Positions 53,301 to 62,125 of a DNA stretch of 64,000 nucleotides are shown here, piece by piece. The translations under genes were made by a program, and so were the position numbers. The notes below the pieces were generated by a model. That model was not told where the DNA came from. It did not search any database and saw only the letters and a program-made list of their open reading frames with translations. The stretch comes from Limnospira platensis (GTDB lineage Bacteria > Cyanobacteriota > Cyanobacteriia > Cyanobacteriales > Microcoleaceae), in NCBI RefSeq assembly GCF_046480435.1, contig NZ_PKGC01000006.1; one strand, given 5' to 3'. The stretch's first letter is position 1; each line of letters begins with the position of its first letter.

Positions 53301-53486
53301 ATGAAAGTAAGAGATATCATCAAAATCCTAGAGAATGATGGATGGTAGCAAGTCCGGACACGGGGGAGTCATCGACAATTTCATCATGCCACTAAGTCCG
53401 GTACAGTTACCGTTTCGGGACAATTAAACGTTGATATGCCCCCCGGAACCTTAAACAGCGTCTTCAAGCAAGCCGGATTAAAGTAA
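53301..53486 (+). pseudogene. hicA: HicA-type toxin gene with in-frame amber codon
   Basis: The frame reads MKVRDIIKILENDGW, TAG (53346-53348), then QVRTRGSHRQFHHATKSGTVTVSGQLNVDMPPGTLNSVFKQAGLK. Family members have tyrosine at the stop position (DGWYQVR), so one base change made the amber. The catalytic histidine (GSHRQF) and the rest are intact. The antitoxin hicB follows 12 nt later. Inactivation of the toxin, a sequencing error, or suppression are all possible. Confidence 0.8.
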
Positions 53487-53498
53487 AGGAGTCTAACC

Positions 53499-53741
53499 AT
53501 GAATAATCAACAATTACACTATACGATTATCCTCGAAAAGGGAACCTCTAGCTACGGGGTTTATGTGCCGGACTTGCCTGGATGTGTTGCAGTTGGAGAA
53601 ACGAAAGAAGAAGCCTTGCAATTGATTCAAGAGGCGATTCAATTTCATCTTGAAGATTTACAAATGAATGGTCAACCGATTCCTGAGCCGATCTCAACGA
53701 GTGAAACGGTGAGTTTTTCGATGTTCAACATGAACCCTTGA
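53499..53741 (+). CDS. hicB: HicB-family antitoxin
   Basis: 80 aa. YTIILEKGTSSYGVYVPDLPGCVAVGETKEEALQLIQEAIQFHLEDLQMNGQPIPEP is the HicB partial-RNase-H fold. No C-terminal DNA-binding domain is present, as in the short HicB group. Antitoxin to the amber-interrupted hicA. Module 6 of the array. Confidence 0.9.
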   Translation: MNNQQLHYTIILEKGTSSYGVYVPDLPGCVAVGETKEEALQLIQEAIQFHLEDLQMNGQPIPEPISTSETVSFSMFNMNP

Positions 53742-53800
53742 TTTTACAGCTTCTCAAATTCAATGGATTGAATCTATTTTAAGGGACTGTAGCCGCCGGA

Positions 53801-53921
53801 AAAGAAACGGGCTTTCTAGCCGCATCTCGATTCTTTCACAAAGATTTAAGAAAGAAACCCGGTTTCTGAGGTCTGGGAATGGGGTAAAATCGGGGTGCTA
53901 TCCCCTACCCGGTGCGCCACT
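53801..53921 (+). repeat. CHAT-gene leader, copy G (intact, promoter-bearing)
   Basis: Palindromes GAAACGGGCTTTC and GAAACCCGGTTTC, then GGTAAAATCGGGGTGCTATCC and CCCTACCCGGTGCGCCACT to the ATG. TAAAAT is a possible -10 box. This is the version that leads into the full gene. Confidence 0.8.
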
Positions 53922-56900
53922 ATGGATGAACAACGAGTGCAGGCTTATCTCTCCCTGATTGAAAAACTCCTCGAATGTCCGGGAGGGGAGGAACTGCAAA
54001 TCCTTAACGGTCATCTGGAGTTGCTGGATGAGGGGTTTGTGCAGGTGTGTCAGTTGGTAGCGGCACAGTTGCAGGAGGAGGGACAAGACAACCAGGCGCA
54101 GTTTTTGCGGGATGTGGTGCAAGAGGTGGGACAATATCTCAACAGTCAAACCTCTGCGGTAGCCACGGGTGAGGGTCAATTTCAGGGGACAGAGCAAGAC
54201 TATCTCAATTTTTTGATAGAGGTATTGGGGGCGATCGAACAGAGTCAAGGTAATCCCCAGGTGGTTTATCCTCTGCTGCAACAGAACCTAGATAAGCTAG
54301 ATTTGACTTTGGCTGAGACCCTGCCAGATCTGGCGAGTCAGGTTTTTGGGCAAGTTGAATCAAGTCAAGCCTATGGAATAATTGCATGGGTTATTTTTTT
54401 ATTTGGTAATTTAATTCAACAGTTTCCATTAGGGAATCGGGCTGATAATCTGGAAATTGCGATCGCCTGTTATGAGTCTGTCCTAACAGTCTTTACTCGT
54501 GAATACTTTCCTGAAGAGTGGGCAAAAGCCCAAAATAACTTGGGTCGTGCTTACATTCATCGTACTCAAGGAAAGCGATCAGAAAATATAGAGCTTGCCA
54601 TTAAGACTTTAGAATTAGCGTTAGAAATATTTCGTCGTAAATCTTCACTGCAAGACTGGGCGATGACCGAAAACAACCTAGGAAATGCTTATTTAGTTCG
54701 CATAGAAGGCAGTAAAAAAGAGGATCTGGAAACAGCAATTTCTTATGCTAACGATGCGTTAAGATTGATTTCTAGGCAGGACTTTGCCTATGAATGGGCA
54801 AGAAGCAAAAACCTACTTGGAATTTCCTACTTAGCCCGTATAAAAGGAGATCGCAAAAATAATATTGAAATTGCTATTGATATGTTAGAAGTAGCTTTAG
54901 AAATTTATACTCGTGAAGCCTTTCTTTACGAATGGGCAAGCATTCAAATCAATTTGGGGCAAGCCTACTGGCAGCGCATCCAAGGGGAGCGGGCTGAAAA
55001 TTTGGAGCGGGCTATTGGCTTCTTTCAATCGGCTTTAGAAGCCTATAGTCGTGAAGCTTTTCCTTACGAATGGGCAAGAACTCAAGGAGGCTTGGGCAAT
55101 GCCTACTTATTTCGCATCCGGGGAGAGCGAGCGGAGAACCTGGAGAGGGCGATCGCCTTTTTGGAAACCAGTTTACAAGTCTATACTCATGAAGCCTTTC
55201 CTGAAGATTGGGCCAGGACTCAAAATAACTTGGGCAATGCCTACCTATTTCGCATCCGGGGAGAGCGAGCAGAGAACCTGGAGAGGGCGATTGCCTTTTT
55301 GGAAACCAGTTTACAAGTCTATACTCGTGAAGCTTTTCCTTACGAATGGGCAAGGACTCAAATGAACTTGGGGGAAACTTATCGTAACCGCATCCGGGGA
55401 GAGCGAGCAGAGAACTTGGAAAGGGCGATTTCCTTCTTGGAAACCAGTTTACAAGTCTATACTCATGAAGCCTTTCCTGAAGATTGGGCAAGAACTCAAG
55501 GAGGCTTGGGCAATGCCTACTTATTTCGCATCCGGGGAGAGCGAGCGGAGAACCTGGAGAGGGCGATCGCTTTTTTGGAAACCAGTTTACAAGTCTATAC
55601 TCGTGAAGCTTTTCCTTACGAATGGGCAAGGACTCAAATGAACTTGGGGGAAACTTATCGTAACCGCATCCGGGGAGAGCGAGCGGAAAACTTAGAAAGG
55701 GCGATCAGCTTCTTGGAAACCAGTTTACAAGTCTATACTCGTGAAGCCTTTCCTGAAGATTGGGCCAGGACTCAAATGAACTTGGGGACTACTTATCTGT
55801 CACGCANNNNNNNNNNAGGAGAGCGAGCGGAAAACTTGGAAAGAGCGATCGCTTTTTTGAAAACCAGTTTACAAGTCTATACTCGTGAAGCCTTTCCTGA
55901 AGATTGGGCCAGGACTCAAATGAACTTGGGGACTACTTATCTGTCACGCATCCGGGAAGAGCGAGCGAAGAATCTGGAGAGGGCAATCTCCTACTTGGAA
56001 ACCAGTTTACAAGTCTATACTCGTGACGCCTTCCCTGAAGATTGGGCAACGACTCAAATGAACTTGGGGACTACTTATCTATCCCGCATCCGAGGAGAGC
56101 GAGCGGAGAACTTGGAAAGAGCAATTGCCTTCCTAGAAGCGAGTTTAGAAGTTTATACTCGTGAAGCCTTTCCTTACGAATGGGCAGGGACTCAAAATAA
56201 CTTGGGATATGCCTACCAAGCTCATGTGGCTATCACTTATACCGAGGAAGAGCGAGCGAAAAACCTGGAAAGAGCAATTACCTTCTTGGAAACCAGTTTA
56301 CAAGTCTATACTCGTGAAGCTTTTCCTTACGAATGGGCAAGGACTCAAATGAACTTGGGGATTACTTATCTGTCACGCATTCGGGGAGAGCAAGCGGAAA
56401 ACTTGGAAAGAGCGATCGCTTTTTTGGAAACCAGTTTACAAGTCTATACTCGTGAAGCCTTTCCTGAAGATTGGGCCAGGACTCAAATGAACTTAGGGAC
56501 TACTTATCTGTCACGCATTTGGGGAGAGCGAACGGAGAATCTGGACAGAGCGATCGTCTATTCTGAAGCTGCCTTAGAAGTTTATACTCGTAATGCTTTT
56601 CCCCAAGAACACGCAAAAAATTTAAGTGTCTTAGGACTTACTTACCAAGCTCAATCCCACTACTACAGCAACAACCCAATCAAAAAACGAACGGCTCTCC
56701 AAAATGCCTACACGGCCTTTGAGCAGGCTCTAGATGCAGTTGAATACTTGCGAGGTGAAATTACCTCTGGGGATGAAGCTAAACGAAAATTGAATGAAGA
56801 ATGGGCGATGCTGTATCACTCTATGGTAGAAGTGTGCCTAGAGTTGGGCAGATACACCGCCGCCATTGAATATGTAGACCGCAGTAAAGCCCGCAACCTC

Positions 56901-58410
56901 ACCGAACTGATTGCCACCCGTGACGCATACCCAGGCGGAGACATTCCCGCCGAAGTCCGCCAACGTTTACAACAACTCCGTCAAGCAATTTCTAAAGAAG
57001 ACCGCCGCCTTAAACAAGACCCCAACCCCGACTATACCCACATCAGTCAACTGCGGAAAGAATTTCAAGCCAAATATCCCTATAAACCGTTGAAATTCCC
57101 TGATATTCAATCTCTCCTAGACGATGAAACCGTGATTCTGGAATGGTATATCCTGGATGACAAAGTCCTCACCTTCGCCCTGACTAACCAAACCCCTAAC
57201 CTCTGGGCATCTTCCGAAGAAGACCGACAAAACCTCATCGATTGGACACTTGCCTATATGGACGACTATGACAACAACAGTCAATGGCGAGACAGCCTCC
57301 CCCAACGCCTAGAAACCCTCGCCCAAATCCTCCACCTCGATGAAATCCTGGCAAACCTGCGGCAAAACTTCCCCAACTGCCAAAAACTCATCCTCATCCC
57401 TCACCGCTTCCTGCACCTGTTCCCCCTCCACGCCTTACCCGTCACGACAGAAGACGGTGAGGGCAAATTCCTACAAGACCTCTTCCCCAAAGGTGTCGCC
57501 TACGCCCCCAACTGCCAAGTCCTCCAACAAGCCAAAAAACGCATCAATGAACGCCCCCACTTTAACCGCCTCTTCGCCATCCAAAACCCCACCCAAGACC
57601 TCCGATTCACGGATATGGAAGTCGAAGCCATCCAATCCCTATTTAACCCCCACCAAGTCCTCAAACATGACCAAGCCGAAAAAGCCNNNNNNNNNNNNNN
57701 NNNNNNNNNNNNNNNNNNNNNNNNNNNNNNNNNNNNNNNNNNNNNNNNNNNNNNNNNNNNNNNNNATTGATAAAGAAACCCTAAAAAACGACCACTGTAT
57801 CCACTTCTCCTGTCATGGCTACTTCAACTTTGAAGATGCCCTCAAATCCGCCCTCATCCTGGCTAAAAGCGAATTTACCCCCCCGCCGCCCACCGATGAA
57901 CCCAGCCGCTATCTCCGCCTAGAAGACAACAAACTGCTGGATTTAGAAAAATGTCTCACCTTAGAGGATATCCTCCGCCTTGACCTGACCAACTGCCGTC
58001 TCGTCACCCTCTCCGCCTGCGAAACCGGCATCACTGACATCACCTCCACCAGTGATGAATATATCGGTTTACCCAGTGGCTTTATTTTGGCGGGTTCTCC
58101 CAATGTGGTCAGTACCCTCTGGGCGGTGGCGGATATCTCTACGGCGATTTTTATGATTCAGTTTTATCAAACGCTCCAGCAACAGCCTGAACTGTCCGTG
58201 GTTTTGGCGTTGCGGCAGACTCAGACCTGGCTGCGGTCAGCGACGGTGCAGGATTTGTTAGACTGGGTTGATGGCTGTGCGGTGATTAGTCCAGAACGGC
58301 GGAAGCAAATGCAAAAACGACTTACTTTTGGCGCTTTTAGAAATAAACTGGATGCTAAACGGTTTGAGTCTCCCTACTACTGGGCGGCATTTTGCGCTAT
58401 TGGAGCGTAA
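53922..58410 (+). CDS. CHAT-domain (caspase-like) protease with TPR repeats (two gaps)
   Basis: About 1,495 aa. N-terminal signature MDEQRVQAYLSLIEKLLECPGGEELQILNGHLELLDEGFVQ (start 53922, nine codons inside the open frame). From about residue 175 to 905 come some 16 TPR-like repeats of about 46 residues (for example RAIAFLETSLQVYTREAFPE), then a helical linker with VDRSKARNLTELIA. The C-terminal CHAT domain has the catalytic dyad: His in HFSCHGYFN and Cys in TLSACETG. A gap of 79 N at 57687 puts the halves out of frame, surely a gap-length error. CHAT proteases are activated by their sensor repeats and cut partner proteins, often in defence or cell-death systems; the trigger here is unknown. 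Confidence 0.85.
54985..56560 (+). repeat. 138-bp in-gene repeats of the CHAT/TPR gene
   Basis: About a dozen near-identical units of 138 bp (46 codons), several alternating between AFPYEWARTQMNLGETY and AFPEDWARTQ types. The DNA conservation exceeds what protein selection requires. A 10-N gap lies inside, so the true copy number is uncertain. Confidence 0.85.
55807..55816. other. Assembly gap (10 N) within the repeat tract
   Basis: Sits at the start of a 138-bp unit; the flanking sequence would normally be joined by about five bases, so it may mark collapsed or extra repeats. Confidence 0.95.
57687..57765. other. Assembly gap (79 N) within the CHAT gene
   Basis: Interrupts the CHAT domain between residues HDQAEKA and IDKETLKNDHC; the stated length shifts the frame. 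Confidence 0.99.
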
Positions 58411-58465
58411 AATCATGAGACTGCCCTCCTCTGTATTTTAGTCGTTAAGCCAGATTAGGATAATT

Positions 58466-58810
58466 ATGAACCCAGAAGAACTTATCAGCGCTTTTCTATC
58501 GGTTTGGGAAAACAACTCAGAACTGTTTAACAATCCAGAAGTCTCGGACAGTTTAGGAGACTTGCAAAAGCAATTGGCTGAGTTGGAAACTGCATCTGAT
58601 GAAGAAATAGCCGATTGTTTGGAAGATTGGTTGTCAGATTATGAGGCGATAACTGATGCAGTGGATGCAGCCAGTACCCGCAAGTTAAGAGGTTCTGATA
58701 ATGATTCTTCCAACACAACCGACACAACTTATGAAAATCTCTATCCGAAAATTACGGAAATTCTGCGAAACCGCGCTCCGAAAATGGGTAAAAAAGAGAA
58801 TCAATCTTGA
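58466..58810 (+). CDS. Small acidic protein downstream of the CHAT gene
   Basis: 114 aa. Helical and acidic: MNPEELISAFLSVWENNSELFNNPEV...LQKQLAELETASDEEIADCLEDWLSDYEAI, then a Ser/Asp/Thr-rich linker and a basic end (ITEILRNRAPKMGKK). No family recognised. 55 nt after CHAT and coupled to the next gene through TGATG. Same-strand spacing suggests one transcript and a role with the protease (adaptor or substrate); inference. Confidence 0.6.
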   Translation: MNPEELISAFLSVWENNSELFNNPEVSDSLGDLQKQLAELETASDEEIADCLEDWLSDYEAITDAVDAASTRKLRGSDNDSSNTTDTTYENLYPKITEILRNRAPKMGKKENQS

Positions 58811-59190
58811 TGGGGGCTATGATTACTTTAAACAATCATACCGTTTGGGAAAATTTATCAGAGGTTGTTGAGGGTATTGATGCTAATGCTTTAGTTTTGG
58901 AGCATTTGGCATTATGTGATTATCAAATATCTGGCTATTGGGATGAAAGCGATCGCTTTTATGAAAACATCCTCCTACCGCGTCCTCTATCGCCCCAATT
59001 AATCAGCAGTGGGTTGATTTTCAACGGAGATAAACGCCGCATTCAACTGAAATTTACCCTAAATATCGAAACCGCTACTCCTCCCATTTCTATCGCGCAA
59101 CTGATGTTGGTCTATGATGAAAACCTAGAATTTATTGATGAAAATTGGCAAATTGACCTCAAGTCAGAATTGATTCAAGTTCAAGCGTAA
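58810..59190 (+). CDS. Small protein coupled to the preceding gene
   Basis: 126 aa from the ATG of the TGATG overlap (MGAMITLNNHTVWENLSEVVEGIDANALVLEHLALCDYQ). A soluble alpha/beta protein with FYENILLPRPLSPQLISSGLIFNGDKRRIQLKFTLNIET and a final MLVYDENLEFIDENWQIDLK strand pair. No known domain. Translational coupling points to a complex with the 114-aa protein. Confidence 0.6.
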   Translation: MGAMITLNNHTVWENLSEVVEGIDANALVLEHLALCDYQISGYWDESDRFYENILLPRPLSPQLISSGLIFNGDKRRIQLKFTLNIETATPPISIAQLMLVYDENLEFIDENWQIDLKSELIQVQA

Positions 59191-59227
59191 ACCACCCACC
59201 CAGTTTCGGCCACATCAAATCAACAAG

Positions 59228-59551
59228 ATGAAACATCAAAAATTACCGGAGATTATAGAATTTATTAAAAATTGGTTTAAAATCCATTATTCTGACCAGG
59301 TTGTTCAAATTATTTTATATGGTTCTCAAGCTAGGGGGGAAGCTAAACCTGATTCAGATATTGACTTGCTGATTGTGATGAAATCTGCATTTAATTATAC
59401 GGATGAAATCGACAAAACCAGTGAGTTTATTCAAGAGTTATCCTTAAAATATGATACGGTTATCTCCCGTGCTTTTGTCTCTGAGCAGCGTTTTACTCAA
59501 GAAAAAAGTCCATTTCTTTTGAATGTTCATAAAGAAGGAATTGTTCTATGA
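59228..59551 (+). CDS. MNT-type nucleotidyltransferase (antitoxin-like)
   Basis: 107 aa. The pol-beta signature ILYGSQARGEAKPDSDIDLLIVM (GS...DxD) is complete. Such minimal nucleotidyltransferases usually pair with a HEPN RNase directly downstream and inactivate it by AMPylation. Here the HEPN gene is absent; instead an ATG overlaps the stop and leads directly into a repeat array (59563 on). Orphan half of a HEPN/MNT system (inference). Confidence 0.85.
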   Translation: MKHQKLPEIIEFIKNWFKIHYSDQVVQIILYGSQARGEAKPDSDIDLLIVMKSAFNYTDEIDKTSEFIQELSLKYDTVISRAFVSEQRFTQEKSPFLLNVHKEGIVL

Positions 59552-59562
59552 GTCGTAGAGTC

Positions 59563-59954
59563 GTAGGTTGGGTGAAGCGACAGCGCAACCCAACAAATCC
59601 GGCTAAAATGTTGGGTTACATTTCATTCCACCCAACCTACAAAATCCTACAAAATCCCAACTCAGGAGTCGTAGGTTGGGTGAAGCGACAGCGCAACCCA
59701 ACAAATTCAGGTAAAATGTTGGGTTACATTTCATTCCACCCAACCTACAAAATCTCAACTCAGGAGTCGTAGGTTGGGTGAAGCGACAGCGCAACCCAAC
59801 AAATCCGGCTAAAATGTTGGGTTACATTTCATTCCACCCAACCTACAAAATCCTACAAAATCCCAACTCAGGAGTCGTAGGTTGGGTGAAGCGACAGCGC
59901 AACCCAACAAATCCGGCTAAAATGTTGGGTTACATTTCATTCCACCCAACCTAC
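59563..59954. repeat. Four-unit array of a 78-bp hairpin repeat
   Basis: Units at 59563-59640, 59671-59748, 59769-59846 and 59877-59954, separated by 20-30 bp. Each is a nested inverted repeat: outer GTAGGTTGGGTG / CACCCAACCTAC and inner AACCCAACA / TGTTGGGTT. The GTAGGTTGGGT...ACCCAACCTAC element is a dispersed cyanobacterial MITE-like repeat (family knowledge). Frames across it are artefacts. Confidence 0.9.
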
Positions 59955-59980
59955 AAAATACAAACTTAGGAGCTTAACCC

Positions 59981-60277
59981 ATGTCATCCCCAGCGATTCA
60001 AGAATTAGTGACTCTGGTTGAATCTTTACCCGATACGGTTCAAAACCAAGTGATTGCACATTTACGGGACTATATCGCCGATTTGCAAGATGAACAACGG
60101 TGGAATACGGCGTTTAATCGGACTCAATCTGCCTTAGTCGCCGCCGCACGTCAAGCCAAACAACAACGCGCCGCCGGACAAGCNNNNNNNNNNNNNNNNN
60201 NNNNNNNNNNNNNNNNNNNNNNNNNNNNNNNNNNNNNNNNNNNNNNNNNNNNNNNNNNNNNNNNNNNTAGATTATAA
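59981..60277 (+). CDS. Antitoxin-like small protein (gap inside)
   Basis: About 98 aa. SSPAIQELVTLVESLPDTVQNQVIAHLRDYIADLQDEQRWNTAFNRTQSALVAAARQAKQQRAAGQA then 84 N, then RL and stop in the same frame. This matches the common cyanobacterial antitoxins that end in a short acidic tail before RL. It has a ribosome site (AGGAG). Its toxin (normally a RelE/ParE or PIN protein directly downstream) is missing; the next gene is unrelated. Confidence 0.6.
   Translation: MSSPAIQELVTLVESLPDTVQNQVIAHLRDYIADLQDEQRWNTAFNRTQSALVAAARQAKQQRAAGQXXXXXXXXXXXXXXXXXXXXXXXXXXXXXRL
60184..60267. other. Assembly gap (84 N) in the antitoxin-like gene
   Basis: Frame is kept on both sides. Confidence 0.99.
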
Positions 60278-60286
60278 CCCATTACA

Positions 60287-61772
60287 ATGAACATTTTCGC
60301 CCCCAATCTCTATTTATGCGCTTACCATCTCCGGGAAGATGACACCGAGGGAGAGACTCACCCCCTGTGGTCAAATTGCGATCGCCTTCTCTCCCACCTC
60401 ACCGAAACCCGACTGATACCCCATCTTCACGAGGGCGAAAATCGCATCCTCCTCCCCCCACCCGACAAGCAGATTTCCTTCACCCTCACCGACTCCAACG
60501 ATATCGAAGGCTTTATCCAACCTGTACAACTTCAAGAAGACAGTTATGGGGTATTTCTGAATATTGGCTATGATGATAGCGACACCACCAACCTTGTGGA
60601 AATTCCCATTCTGGAACAGTTGAACCCCAACCAGATTTTACCCTTTCCCCCAAGCCCATATTTTCTCGGACAAACTCTGCTATTAACCCTAAATTTAACC
60701 CCAGAAAATCAAGATTTGCAAGGTTCGGAATTAACCAAATTAGCCAATCAATGCTATCAGGCTTTATTCAATCAAAAGGCTGACCCCTCTCGCAGTCGGG
60801 AATTATTTGGGAGTCCGATTTTTGAATATGGGAATCCCCGCGAACCCGATAAATACCCCCATGTTCTCATCTGGCTATTCCGAGATGAACTCGCCGACCA
60901 AACCCTGCAAAAAAACCAATGCTTTTCTTCCATCTTTGACCTGTTTTTCTATCGCCATAAAGTCAGCAAGGCTTTTCAAGATAGCCGGGAGATTTACCAG
61001 CAACTCAAACAATATTATCTCAGCCTAGACCCCACCTTAGACCAAATTCAAGCCCAAATTGATAGCGCCAAACCTGACCCCCAAGATAATACCTATCTCC
61101 AGGATTTCAAAACTCAGTTAAAACAACTATCCGCTGATTCTCTGATTTACGATCGCCTCCTGCGGAAAATGAAGGATTTGGGCACAACAATTCACATAAA
61201 TCTTAACAATTACAATGACACAATTGAGCAGATTTGTGCTAAACTAGGAATCGATAAGGAAGAACTATCATTGTGGCGGTATTTCGGAGAAGAAACGGGG
61301 CCGTACTTCCGGGGACAAATTGCCGCCAATTTAAGTTATTTTGAACAGGGGACGGGGTTAATTAGTCAGGCGATCGCCTCTATTCGCGCCATTGTGGAAA
61401 TTGACCAAGCCCAGTGCGATCGCCAACGCCAAGAAGCCGACGCGAAATATTACCAACAGCAACAAGACGCTAACCAGGACTTACAAAACCATATCCAAGC
61501 CGTGGGTGTGGGAATTGCGGCGGGTGCGATCGTCGCTTNNNNNNNNNNNNNNNNNNNNNNNNNNNNNNNNNNNNNNNNNNNNNNNNNNNNNNNNNNNNNN
61601 NNNNNNNNNNNNNNNNNNNNNNNNNTTAGTGACTGAACCTTGGGAGCGTCCTGATAGCGATCGCTTTTCGCTACCGTATAGGCATCCCTTCATTATAGCA
61701 TTGGTGGCGAGTATTATTTGTGCAGTTGGTGCGTGGTGGGTCGCCGAGAAATTGATTAAAAGGGTGAAATGA
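60287..61772 (+). CDS. Large protein with coiled coil and C-terminal membrane anchor (gap inside)
   Basis: About 495 aa. The N-terminal two thirds are soluble (MNIFAPNLYLCAYHLRE..., FLNIGYDDSDTTNLVEIPIL, HVLIWLFRDE). A charged coiled coil lies at about 225-300 (REIYQQLKQYYLSL...), with a conserved LSLWRYFGEETGPYFRGQIAANLSYF and another Gln-rich coil (RQRQEADAKYYQQQQDANQD). A hydrophobic VGVGIAAGAIVA enters 87 N, and after the gap another helix follows (FIIALVASIICAVGAWWVAEKLIKRVK). The frames differ by the gap length only. The layout, long coiled coil followed by two terminal membrane helices, recalls CorA-like channels, but the GMN motif is absent. Function unknown. Confidence 0.6.
61539..61625. 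other. Assembly gap (87 N) in the membrane-anchored protein gene
   Basis: Falls between two predicted membrane helices; stated length is not a multiple that keeps the frame. Confidence 0.99.
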
Positions 61773-61776
61773 AATG

Positions 61777-61796
61777 TAACCCCCCATGAGGGGTTA
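61777..61796. terminator. Hairpin between convergent genes
   Basis: TAACCCC (61777-61783) and GGGGTTA (61790-61796), 6-nt loop, between stops at 61772 (plus) and 61804 (minus). No T-run; a modest two-way terminator. Confidence 0.4.
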
Positions 61797-61803
61797 AAGT
61801 AGG

Positions 61804-62091
61804 TTAATCTTCCGTGGGTTTGCTACTATTCCATAATAGGCGAGTTCCCATAATTGCAAATCCCATCGCCGCCGCCATTTTCACCCATTGAGTCGGTAAA
61901 ATTTCCGCCACACCCTGACCTACCAACACCCCGATCAGACTAGCCAAGACGAGGGCTGATGCTGTCCCAAAAAAGATGGCTTTCGGGGATTTCGTCGTAC
62001 CACTTAGGGCGATCGCTGCTACTTGGCTTTTATCTCCCAACTCCGATAAAAAGACCGTAATAAAACTCAGTCCTAACAGTTGTAAATCCAT
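61804..62091 (-). CDS. Half-size UPF0016 (GDT1/Mnx) membrane protein
   Basis: 95 aa, three helices, one copy of the signature ExGDK(S/T): VFLSELGDKSQVAAIAL. Full-length UPF0016 proteins have two such motifs and export Mn2+ or Ca2+. Here the second motif is in the neighbouring gene, so the two should assemble as a heteromer. In cyanobacteria such proteins protect the photosystem from Mn2+ overload (family knowledge). Confidence 0.88.
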   Translation of the reverse strand: MDLQLLGLSFITVFLSELGDKSQVAAIALSGTTKSPKAIFFGTASALVLASLIGVLVGQGVAEILPTQWVKMAAAMGFAIMGTRLLWNSSKPTED

Positions 62092-62125
62092 TGATATTTA
62101 ATACTTAATTTTACCAGCCCATCAA

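Noticed and set aside
48544..53921. Regularly spaced repeats considered as a CRISPR array
   Set aside because: Spacing is 0.6-1.0 kb with genes between, and repeats are over 100 bp and diverged; no cas genes.
55012..55629. 205-codon minus-strand frame with repeats
   Set aside because: Antisense of the 138-bp CHAT/TPR repeats; its regularity comes from the sense strand.
59548..59969. Several overlapping frames rich in GWVKRQRNPTN
   Set aside because: Translations of the hairpin repeat array in both directions; no ribosome site or family.
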